Source: Lachnospiraceae bacterium
GTDB taxonomy: Bacteria; Bacillota_A; Clostridia; Lachnospirales; Lachnospiraceae
Direction of reading: 5' to 3'
Assembly (NCBI GenBank): GCA_017620345.1
Contig: JAFZQP010000136.1
Location: 1 to 51,352 of the forward strand
Length of the DNA stretch: 51,352 nucleotides
Made by a program: the position numbers and the translations under genes. Positions 34,714 through 42,329 of the stretch are shown one piece after another; the first letter of the stretch is position 1; every line of letters begins with the position of its first letter. The notes under the pieces are model-generated. The model saw nothing but the letters and a program-made list of their open reading frames with translations. It did no database searches and was not told where the DNA came from.

Positions 34714-36231
34714 ATGGTTCAAAGAACTGTTATTGATTTTCTGAAAAGCGCTGCGCAGTCTTGTCCGGATAAATGCGCTTATTTTGATGATTCACTAAAG
34801 TTATCATACGGAAGGCTCGATGTCATCGCCAGAAGTATAGCAACCAGGCTTATAAAAGAACTGCACGTATCAAACCGGCCTGTTGCCATATATATGGACA
34901 AATCTCCGATGGCGATAGCCGGATTTTTCGGAACGATGTACTCGGGGAATTTTTATTCACCGGTCGATACGGGCATGCCTGATTACAGGCTCAAGCTCGT
35001 TATGGAAAATCTGAAGCCGGTCGGGATAATAACGGATATATCGCATTATGATGTTGCCAGGACATACTGCAATCACGTGTTCCTGATCGAGGAATTCGTC
35101 GAGGATGAGATAGATGATGCACTGATAGAAGAGAGCCTCTCAAAGATGCTTGATACCGATCCGGTGTATGTTCTGTACACGTCGGGATCCACGGGAGTAC
35201 CGAAGGGTGTCGTCGTGTCGCATGCTTCGCTTATAGACTATATGGACGAATTCTGCAGTGCCGTTCCGATCGGTGAAGATGATATAGTGGCAAATCAGGC
35301 CCCGTTTTATTTCGATGCATCTCTTATAGATATTTACTGTACGCTTCATGAAAAGGCAACGATGGGTATAGTGCCGCTTGCATATTTTTCGGTTCCGCTA
35401 AGACTCCTCCAATACATGGAGGATAATAAGATAACGTTCATCCGTTGGGTTCCGTCGGCGCTCAAGATGATATCGACACTCAAGGGATTCAAGTCATTGA
35501 AGCCATCATCACTGAAGACCGTCGTTTTCGGAGCCGAAGCCATGCCGGTCAAATGTTATGACTATTGGTTCGAAAATCTTCCGGATGTTACGTTCATCCA
35601 GATATACGGACCAACGGAGATAACCGGGGTGTGCACGTATTATTACTGCAAAAGGGCATATGATGAATCGGAGATCATCCCGATAGGACGGGAATTCCAT
35701 AATTCATCCGTGTTCCTTCTTGATGAGGATAATAAGCTCATACGCAGGAAGGATGTTGCGGGCGAGATATGCGTCAGGGGAACATGCCTTGCACTCGGAT
35801 ATTACAACGCACCGGAGAAAACGGCCGAGGTGTTCGTTCAGAACCCGCTCAATCCGTATTATCCGGAGCGGATATACCGTACCGGAGATCTTGCAAAGTA
35901 TAACGAAGACGGTGACCTTGTGTTCATCAGCCGCAAGGATTATCAGATAAAGCATATGGGGCACAGGATCGAACTCGGTGAGATAGAAGCAACTGCTTCA
36001 TTCCTGCCCGGGATCAAAAACGCACTGTGCGTACATGACAAGGATAAAGACAAGATAATCATGTTCTATGAGTCGGAAACGTACGATGATACAGGCCTGC
36101 TTGAGGAACTGAAAAAGAGACTCGTAAGGTACATGGTACCCAACGAAGTGAGAAAACTGGATGCAATGCCGATGCTCAAGAACGGCAAGGCTGACAGGAT
36201 GAGATTAAAAGAAATGATGAAGGAGATGTGA
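34714..36231 (+). CDS. Amino-acid adenylation enzyme (DltA-like)
   Basis: A 505-residue AMP-forming ligase that should activate an amino acid and load it onto the adjacent carrier protein. Core motifs are intact: YTSGSTGVPKG, YGPTEITG, YRTGDL, IKHMGHRIELGEIE and NGKADR with the catalytic Lys. It resembles DltA (D-alanine ligase), but the FCGE segment in which DltA carries its D-alanine-selecting Cys reads FGAE here, with Gly273. The substrate may therefore not be D-alanine. GAGGA lies upstream of ATG 34714; the frame opens earlier but overlaps the NUDIX gene. It leads a carrier-MBOAT-SGNH set that ends in an aminomutase. Confidence 0.88.
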   Translation: MVQRTVIDFLKSAAQSCPDKCAYFDDSLKLSYGRLDVIARSIATRLIKELHVSNRPVAIYMDKSPMAIAGFFGTMYSGNFYSPVDTGMPDYRLKLVMENLKPVGIITDISHYDVARTYCNHVFLIEEFVEDEIDDALIEESLSKMLDTDPVYVLYTSGSTGVPKGVVVSHASLIDYMDEFCSAVPIGEDDIVANQAPFYFDASLIDIYCTLHEKATMGIVPLAYFSVPLRLLQYMEDNKITFIRWVPSALKMISTLKGFKSLKPSSLKTVVFGAEAMPVKCYDYWFENLPDVTFIQIYGPTEITGVCTYYYCKRAYDESEIIPIGREFHNSSVFLLDEDNKLIRRKDVAGEICVRGTCLALGYYNAPEKTAEVFVQNPLNPYYPERIYRTGDLAKYNEDGDLVFISRKDYQIKHMGHRIELGEIEATASFLPGIKNALCVHDKDKDKIIMFYESETYDDTGLLEELKKRLVRYMVPNEVRKLDAMPMLKNGKADRMRLKEMMKEM

Positions 36232-36232
36232 G

Positions 36233-36460
36233 ATGGACGAACTGCTGGAGATACTGAACGGGATCCATCCGGAGGTTGATTATGAGACCGAAACGGGACT
36301 GATCGACAAGAGGATATTTGATTCTTTTGATGTGATCACTCTTGTCGGAGAACTCATGGATACGTTTGACATTGAGATCACCGCCGAGCAGATGGTGCCG
36401 GAGAACTTCAATTCGATGAAGGATATCCGTAATCTTGTTGAAAGGCTCATGGATGAGTAA
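36233..36460 (+). CDS. Acyl/aminoacyl carrier protein (DltC-like)
   Basis: A 75-residue acidic carrier protein. Ser31 in FDSFDVITLV is the expected phosphopantetheine attachment site (DSL-like motif). Its length and helix pattern match DltC and acyl carrier proteins. AAGGAG inside the end of the adenylation gene precedes the ATG, one base after that gene's stop codon. The last base of its stop is the first base of the MBOAT start. It should accept the activated amino acid and hand it to the membrane enzyme. Confidence 0.9.
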   Translation: MDELLEILNGIHPEVDYETETGLIDKRIFDSFDVITLVGELMDTFDIEITAEQMVPENFNSMKDIRNLVERLMDE

Positions 36461-38055
36461 TGTCACTTATATCCGTTAACTTTCTGTTCTTTACAGTTGC
36501 GGTACTGATACTGTACTATGCCATACCTTCAAAAATACGCTGGATCGTGCTCTTGGCCGCGAGCCTTGTTTTTTACTGCTTTGCGGGACCGAAGTATCTG
36601 ATATGGATACTGATAAATTCATTGTGCTCGTTCTTCGGCGCCCTGATGATGGACAGACTGTCGGACGAAAGAGACAGGTATCTTGCCGAAAGCGGCAGTT
36701 CGCTCGGAAGAGAAGAAAAGAAGGCTTACAAGACATCCGTTAAGAAAAAGCAGAAGAGATACCTTCTGCTTGTCATCCTTGTAAATGTCGGTATTCTTGC
36801 GACGTTCAAATACCTTGATATAGCGGTGGCATATTTTAACTATTACAGGCTGACACTGACCGGAAATGTAAATCTCGTTCCGCAGCCTTCGCTTATCCTG
36901 CCGCTTGGTATGTCGTTCTATACATTTCAGACTCTCGGGTATGTCATAGATGTATATTACGGAAGAACAAAAGCGGAGACAAAATATTTCCGATTCCTGC
37001 TGTTCACAAGCTTCTTTCCGCAGCTTGTACAGGGACCGATATCCAGGTTTGGCGCTCTTGAGAAGGAACTGTTTTCCGAAAAGAGATTTGATATCGCAAA
37101 TATAACGTCTGCGCTGTACCGGATATTCTGGGGATTGTTCAAGAAACTTGTGATAGCGGACAGGCTGTCGGCATATGTCGGCTCTGCGGTAAGTTTCAGA
37201 CAGACATACACGGGCCCGTATCTGCTGCTTGGGATATTCTTCTATGCGTTTCAGATCTACGGGGATTTTTCCGGAGGTATAGATGTTGCGATAGGAGTCG
37301 CACAGCTGTTTGGTGTAAGACTTACGGAGAACTTCGACAGACCGTTCTTCTCAAAAAGAATATCCGAATACTGGACGAGATGGCATATCACACTCGGAAC
37401 ATGGTTCAGGGATTACGTGTTCTATCCGCTCTCTGTCAATAAGAGCATACTTAAGCTTGGCAAGTGGAGCAGGAATCATCTTGGCGAGACTGTCGGGAAA
37501 CGGGTACCGGTATATCTTCCGATGATCGCAGTATGGGCACTTACCGGGATGTGGCACGGATATGAGAGTAAATATCTTGTATGGGGACTGCTGAACTGTC
37601 TGTTCATAATACTCGGTACCGAGACCGAGCCGTTATCTGCGAAGATCATGAACAGATTCCGGCTTCATGAAGATATGTTTGCGGTCAGGTGCTACAGGAT
37701 AGTCAAGACATTCTGGCTGACGGCATTTTTGAGGGTGTTTGATCTTGTAAAACTCCCGTCTGACGGATTTTCGCTGATGGCGGATGTTTTCAGGGGATGG
37801 GACAGGTTTGACATGAACGAAGTTTACACGACACTGTCTCTTCCGGAAGAAGAATTTACGGTAGCCGTCATAGCACTGGTCATTCTTACCTGTGTGTCAC
37901 TGATCCAGAGGAGGGGCAGAATCGGGGACAGGCTGATAGCGAAGAACTGCTGGGCGGCATATGCGGGTATTGTTCTTCTTGCCACGATAGTTCTGATATT
38001 CGGAAGTTACGGATTGGGATTTGATGCACAGAGCTTTATATACATGAAATTCTGA
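36460..38055 (+). CDS. MBOAT-family membrane acyltransferase (DltB/AlgI-like)
   Basis: A 531-residue integral membrane protein with about 11-12 helices. It belongs to the membrane-bound O-acyltransferase family: PLGMSFYTFQTLGYVIDVYY, QGPISRF, SEYWTRWHITLGTWFRDYV and the active-site His366 in GMWHGYESKYLVWG. DltB moves D-alanine across the membrane and AlgI transfers acetyl groups. The neighbouring carrier protein favours a DltB-like aminoacyl role. It overlaps the carrier gene by one base, and the SGNH gene starts one base after its stop. Confidence 0.92.
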   Translation: MSLISVNFLFFTVAVLILYYAIPSKIRWIVLLAASLVFYCFAGPKYLIWILINSLCSFFGALMMDRLSDERDRYLAESGSSLGREEKKAYKTSVKKKQKRYLLLVILVNVGILATFKYLDIAVAYFNYYRLTLTGNVNLVPQPSLILPLGMSFYTFQTLGYVIDVYYGRTKAETKYFRFLLFTSFFPQLVQGPISRFGALEKELFSEKRFDIANITSALYRIFWGLFKKLVIADRLSAYVGSAVSFRQTYTGPYLLLGIFFYAFQIYGDFSGGIDVAIGVAQLFGVRLTENFDRPFFSKRISEYWTRWHITLGTWFRDYVFYPLSVNKSILKLGKWSRNHLGETVGKRVPVYLPMIAVWALTGMWHGYESKYLVWGLLNCLFIILGTETEPLSAKIMNRFRLHEDMFAVRCYRIVKTFWLTAFLRVFDLVKLPSDGFSLMADVFRGWDRFDMNEVYTTLSLPEEEFTVAVIALVILTCVSLIQRRGRIGDRLIAKNCWAAYAGIVLLATIVLIFGSYGLGFDAQSFIYMKF

Positions 38056-38056
38056 T

Positions 38057-39076
38057 ATGAGTGATAAGGCCATTAAAAAAATAATAACGGCAGTTGTGAT
38101 GACAGCGATCGCGGTATTCCTGTTTGTTACCGTTAACCTGTTGTTCATGCCCAAATACATAGAGGAAAATCAGGAGGGCAGGATCACCCCCGAATTTTAC
38201 CGTGAGAAGACAAACGATGATGTGATATTTGTCGGCTCGTCCACTGTAAATTCCGGTATCAATCCCATTGTTTTGTATGATGATTACGGTATCACTTCAT
38301 ACGACCGCTCCGGTGCATCGCAGACGTCGTGGATATCATATTACATGATAAAAGATGCCATTGAGGTATCCGATCCGAAAATGGTTGTTGTGGATATGTC
38401 GTTCTTCAGATATGGGGACGATTACTGTGAGGAACCTTCGAACCGGAAAGCGCTTGACGGAATGAGATTCAGCCGTACCAAGCTTCAGTGTCTTCGGACA
38501 TGCATGAACGAAGATGAGAAGTACATGGACTATGTTTTTCCGATCGGCAGATTCCATACGAGGTGGCATGATCTTAAAGCGGAAGACTGGAAGTATCTGT
38601 ATCACAAACCTACAATAACATACAGCGGTTATATTCCTGCATATGAGACTGAAGGAGCAGTCGGTGAATCGGCTGACAGCTCGGAACTTGATGTAAGAAT
38701 GTCTCAAAGAAATATACTGTTCCTGGAGAATATCATCGGTATCTGTCAAAGCAACGGAATACAGCTGCTGCTGATCAAGATACCTTCGTTTGATCCCAAG
38801 TGGGGAGATAAGTTTGAGGACGACATTTTATCTGTTGCGGATGTACATGCTGTTCAGTATATTGATTTTGATAAGTATACGGATGAGATCGGGATAGATT
38901 ATTCGGTTGATACGAATGATGCCGGCGGGCATCTCAATGATGCCGGAGCCACAAAGTTCACGCGTTTCCTTGGAAAATATATGACTGATAATTACGCACT
39001 GACGGATCACAGGAACGATCCGGAAGTCGACAAAATATGGAAAGAAAAGAGTGAGAGATATCATAATGGAAGATAA
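38057..39076 (+). CDS. Membrane-anchored SGNH-like protein (DltD-position)
   Basis: A 339-residue protein with one N-terminal helix (about 8-29) and an extracellular domain of the SGNH hydrolase type. The nucleophile block is FVGSSTVNSG (Ser61/Ser62), and near the C-terminus Asp288 and His292 lie in DAGGHLNDAG, a slightly unusual D-x3-H spacing. It holds the place that DltD has in dlt operons, where the extracellular enzyme passes D-alanine to teichoic acid. The overall similarity to DltD is weak by eye. It starts one base after the MBOAT gene and overlaps the aminomutase gene by 11 bases. Confidence 0.78.
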   Translation: MSDKAIKKIITAVVMTAIAVFLFVTVNLLFMPKYIEENQEGRITPEFYREKTNDDVIFVGSSTVNSGINPIVLYDDYGITSYDRSGASQTSWISYYMIKDAIEVSDPKMVVVDMSFFRYGDDYCEEPSNRKALDGMRFSRTKLQCLRTCMNEDEKYMDYVFPIGRFHTRWHDLKAEDWKYLYHKPTITYSGYIPAYETEGAVGESADSSELDVRMSQRNILFLENIIGICQSNGIQLLLIKIPSFDPKWGDKFEDDILSVADVHAVQYIDFDKYTDEIGIDYSVDTNDAGGHLNDAGATKFTRFLGKYMTDNYALTDHRNDPEVDKIWKEKSERYHNGR

Positions 39077-40289
39077 GAGAGCAGTCTCCCTTAAGAGAGC
39101 CGAAGAGCTTCGCGAGGAGATAAAGGATTTTCTTGATTTTAAAAATGAATACCTGATGGACATGAGTATGCGCCGGGATGTGATGAGCCTTCAGCACAAG
39201 AAGGATCTGCTTGAGTTCTTTGGAGCAGGCGAGGATGATTGGAATGACTGGCACTGGCAGCTCAAAAACCGTATATCCTCAGCGGATGTACTCGGCCATT
39301 TTATCCATCTGACGGATGAGCAGAAAAAACTGCTTGATGATATCTCATGCAAGTATCGCTGGGCGACTACACCGTATTACCTGTCGCTTATGGATTACGA
39401 TAATCTGAGCTATCCTATCAACCGGATGGCAATACCTTCACGCGAAGAACTTGATGAGAGCGGTGAGCTCGATCCGATGCATGAGGAATATACAAATCCT
39501 GCTGCATGCATCACGAGAAGATATCCGAACAGGCTCATCATCAATGTCACGAGTTCGTGCGCGATGTTCTGCAGACATTGTCAGAGGCGCAGGAGGATCG
39601 GGGAAACGGATCAGATAGAACCGATGAACCGCATAATGGAAGCCGTAGAATATATCAAAAATACGCCGGAGATCAGGGATGTCCTTATCACGGGAGGAGA
39701 TCCGCTGATGCTTCCCGACGAAGTGCTCGAATCTATCATATCGAAGGTGCGCGCCATAGATCATGTTGAGATAGTCAGGATAGGAACAAGACTTCCGGTA
39801 ACGATGCCGCAGCGTATCACGCCGGAGCTTGTAAAGATGCTGTCCGCATATCATCCGCTTTTTATCAACACCCAGTTCAATCATCCGGGTGAGATCACAA
39901 AAGAAGCGGCAAGAGCATGTACGATGCTCGCCGATGCAGGCATTCCGCTCGGTAACCAGATGGTATTTTTAAAGGGGATCAATAACGACAAGTACATTGT
40001 TCAGCTGCTTAATGAACAACTGTTGAAGGTAAGGGTAAAACCTTATTATATATTCCATCCGAAGCAGGTAAAGGGAACCGGTCATTTTTCGATAAAGGTA
40101 GACGAAGGACTGGCTATAATGAAATACCTGCGCGGGCATTCATCAGGTCTTGCGATACCGCAGTACATATTAAATGCCCCGGGCGGACTCGGTAAGATAC
40201 CGCTCCTTCCGCCCTATATACAGGAAATGGATGATGAGCACGTTGTGCTTCATACATGGGAAGACAAGGAAGTAGAGATAGTATATTAA
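39066..40289 (+). CDS. eam: Glutamate 2,3-aminomutase-type radical SAM/PLP enzyme (KamA family)
   Basis: A 407-residue cytosolic radical-SAM enzyme. The iron-sulfur motif C-x3-C-x2-C (CAMFCRHC, Cys165/169/172), GGDPL and the PLP-binding Lys377 in APGGLGK are intact. In lysine 2,3-aminomutase two aspartates bind the substrate amine; here those positions carry Lys333 (YIFHPKQ) and Asn370 (ILNAPGG). That replacement is the known signature of glutamate 2,3-aminomutase, which makes L-beta-glutamate. The start ATG lies inside the end of the SGNH gene, so the gene is part of the dlt-like operon. Beta-glutamate may be a solute or the amino acid used by that operon; only the enzyme class is firm. It ends convergent with purA, overlapping by four bases. 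Confidence 0.85.
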   Translation: MEDKRAVSLKRAEELREEIKDFLDFKNEYLMDMSMRRDVMSLQHKKDLLEFFGAGEDDWNDWHWQLKNRISSADVLGHFIHLTDEQKKLLDDISCKYRWATTPYYLSLMDYDNLSYPINRMAIPSREELDESGELDPMHEEYTNPAACITRRYPNRLIINVTSSCAMFCRHCQRRRRIGETDQIEPMNRIMEAVEYIKNTPEIRDVLITGGDPLMLPDEVLESIISKVRAIDHVEIVRIGTRLPVTMPQRITPELVKMLSAYHPLFINTQFNHPGEITKEAARACTMLADAGIPLGNQMVFLKGINNDKYIVQLLNEQLLKVRVKPYYIFHPKQVKGTGHFSIKVDEGLAIMKYLRGHSSGLAIPQYILNAPGGLGKIPLLPPYIQEMDDEHVVLHTWEDKEVEIVY

Positions 40290-41569
40290 CTGCGATATAT
40301 TATGTCTTCTCTTGAAGGTCCGTTGCTGACCATCGTGATAGGATATCCTATTTTCTTCTCAATGAATTCTATATATCTGCGGCAGTTCTCCGGAAGCTTG
40401 TCATATTCACGGATACCTGTTATATCGCATTTCCATCCCGGAAGTGTCTCGTATACCGGCTTGGCGATCTTAAGAAGTCTTGTTACCGGGAATTCCGTCG
40501 TTACTTTGCCGTCTATATCATATCCGACGCAAACGGGTATCTCGTCAAGATAACCGAGCACGTCAAGAACCGTAAATGCAACATCGGTCGTACCCTGGAG
40601 TCTGCACCCGTATTTGCTCGCAACACAGTCAAACCATCCCATCCTGCGGGGACGTCCCGTAGTCGCGCCGTATTCGCCGCCGTCTCCGCCGCGGCGTCTT
40701 AGTTCATCGGCAACAGCCTCATCTTTTATCTCGCTTACGAATTCACCTGCACCTACAGCGGATGAATATGCCTTGCAGACAGATATGATCTGCTTGATCT
40801 CATACGGAGGTATGCCTGCACCGACAGCACCGTAAGCGGCGATCGTATTCGATGAAGTTACCATGGGATAGATCCCGTGATCACAATCTTTCAGCGTTCC
40901 GAGCTGACCTTCGAGAACGATTGTCTTGCCTGCTTTGATCGCATCGTTCAGATATGATGAAACGTCACAGACATACGGACCGATCATTTCCTTGTATTTC
41001 ATCAGAGTTGCATAGACTTCTTCGACATCGATCGGAGGCTTATGATACAGATGCTCAAGCAGCACATTTTTCTGTACCGAAACATTTGCGATCTTTTCCT
41101 TTATATCTTCAGCCGGATCCCACAGGTCAGCGACCTGGAAACCGATCTTTGCAAACTTGTCGGAATAGAACGGAGCGATACCGGATTTGGTAGATCCGAA
41201 TGACTTGCCGCCGAGACGTTCTTCTTCGTACTCATCAAACTTTATGTGATACGGCATAATGAGCTGGGCTCTTTCAGATATGAGTATGACAGGCTTGGGA
41301 ACACCTTTGGAGATTATATTGTCAAGCTCTGACATGAGGATCGGAATATTGAGAGCCACACCGTTTCCGATGATGTTTACCGTGTTCTCGTTGAACACAC
41401 CGGACGGAAGAGTATGCAGTGCGAACTTTCCGTATTTATTCTTGATGGTATGCCCTGCGTTGGCACCTCCCTGGAATCTGACGACTACATCTGCATTTGC
41501 AGAGAGCATATCAGTGATCTTTCCTTTTCCTTCGTCACCCCAGTTGGCTCCGACAACCGCTTTAACCAT
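40286..41569 (-). CDS. purA: Adenylosuccinate synthase
   Basis: A 427-residue enzyme that joins IMP and aspartate using GTP, the first committed step to AMP. The N-terminal GANWGDEGKGKITD loop, the FQGGANAGHTI motif and the GTTGRPRRMGWFD segment are unmistakable, and the length is normal. GGAGG precedes the ATG. A strong sigma-A promoter (TTGACT and TATATT, 17 apart) and a leader with a hairpin followed by eight T lie upstream. Its stop codon overlaps that of the convergent aminomutase gene, with no terminator between them. Confidence 0.97.
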   Translation of the reverse strand: MVKAVVGANWGDEGKGKITDMLSANADVVVRFQGGANAGHTIKNKYGKFALHTLPSGVFNENTVNIIGNGVALNIPILMSELDNIISKGVPKPVILISERAQLIMPYHIKFDEYEEERLGGKSFGSTKSGIAPFYSDKFAKIGFQVADLWDPAEDIKEKIANVSVQKNVLLEHLYHKPPIDVEEVYATLMKYKEMIGPYVCDVSSYLNDAIKAGKTIVLEGQLGTLKDCDHGIYPMVTSSNTIAAYGAVGAGIPPYEIKQIISVCKAYSSAVGAGEFVSEIKDEAVADELRRRGGDGGEYGATTGRPRRMGWFDCVASKYGCRLQGTTDVAFTVLDVLGYLDEIPVCVGYDIDGKVTTEFPVTRLLKIAKPVYETLPGWKCDITGIREYDKLPENCRRYIEFIEKKIGYPITMVSNGPSREDIIYRS

Positions 41570-41598
41570 ATCAGTTCCTCCGTTTTATTATCCCATTC

Positions 41599-41635
41599 AA
41601 AAAAAATCAGGGTACCATAAACAAACTATGGCCCC
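41599..41635 (-). promoter_or_regulatory. Possible attenuator hairpin in the purA leader
   Basis: On the minus strand, CCATA/TATGG flanked by GGG/CCC forms a hairpin (41610-41635) followed three bases later by eight T (41599-41606). It lies after the predicted transcription start and about 30-40 bases before the purA ATG. It looks like an intrinsic terminator within the leader, but the leader upstream of it is too short for a purine aptamer. Confidence 0.5.
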
Positions 41636-41649
41636 TTTGCCCAAAGAAA

Positions 41650-41695
41650 AATATACGACCTGCACTGTTAAAAGTCAACCTGAAAATGGTAAAAT
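41650..41695. promoter_or_regulatory. Overlapping divergent promoters of purA and the peptidase gene
   Basis: Minus strand: TTGACT (41673-41678 on the plus strand as AGTCAA) and TATATT (41650-41655), 17 apart, for purA. Plus strand: extended -10 TGGTAAAAT (41687-41695), ending six bases before the ATG at 41702, for the peptidase gene. The two polymerase footprints overlap, so the promoters should compete. Confidence 0.7.
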
Positions 41696-41701
41696 AAGAC
41701 T

Positions 41702-42274
41702 ATGGTAAATGAAGAGGGATCAATTGAATACAACATAATACGCAGCAGGAGAAAAACGATCTCCATTGAGATAACAAAGGATGCAAAACTCCTGGTAAGA
41801 GCGCCAATGCGGACGCCGAAGTACGAGATAGATGATTTTGTCCGAAGGAATCAAAAATGGATCGATGACCATATGAAAAAGGTCATGAGCGATAAGGAAA
41901 CAGTTGATCTGTACGGACGATTGACACCCAATGAACTGTCGGCTCTTGGCATATTGGCGGAGGCGGCGATCCCGCCTAAAGTTCAGTATTATGCCGAGAT
42001 CCTTGGTGTAACATACGGCCGTATCTCGATCAGGCAACAGAGGACGCTGTGGGGAAGCTGCAACGCGGAAGGGGATCTGAGCTTTAACTGTCTCCTTATG
42101 AAAGTTCCGGAGCCTGTGATGGACTATGTCATCGTTCATGAACTGTGTCACAGGATCGAGATGAACCATTCAGCCCGTTTCTGGAAAAATGTTGAAAAAG
42201 TCATGCCGGATTATAAGATACACAGAAAGTGGCTGAGGGAAGAGGGCTCGTTTTATATAATGTCGATGGAATGA
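41702..42274 (+). CDS. YgjP-like zinc metallopeptidase domain protein
   Basis: A 190-residue protein of the YgjP/DUF45 (M48-like, SprT-related) family. The zinc site HELCH is at 146-150 with a further His156 in RIEMNHSARFW. The upstream RQQRTLWGSCNAEGDLSFN block is the family's hallmark. There is no signal peptide, so it is cytosolic. A peptidase role is suggested by the motif but not shown for most members. The ATG has no ribosome binding site and lies six bases after an extended -10 box, so its mRNA is probably leaderless. Confidence 0.9.
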   Translation: MVNEEGSIEYNIIRSRRKTISIEITKDAKLLVRAPMRTPKYEIDDFVRRNQKWIDDHMKKVMSDKETVDLYGRLTPNELSALGILAEAAIPPKVQYYAEILGVTYGRISIRQQRTLWGSCNAEGDLSFNCLLMKVPEPVMDYVIVHELCHRIEMNHSARFWKNVEKVMPDYKIHRKWLREEGSFYIMSME

Positions 42275-42280
42275 AAGATA

Positions 42281-42289
42281 TGATATAAT
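42281..42289 (+). promoter_or_regulatory. Extended -10 promoter of the B-repeat surface protein gene
   Basis: TGATATAAT is a perfect extended -10. The predicted start is near 42297, leaving a short leader with GGGAGG seven bases before the ATG at 42330. No clear -35 box is seen. Confidence 0.6.
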
Positions 42290-42329
42290 TGATCATCAGT
42301 ATGTTTAGGACTGTTTGGGAGGAAAAAGT

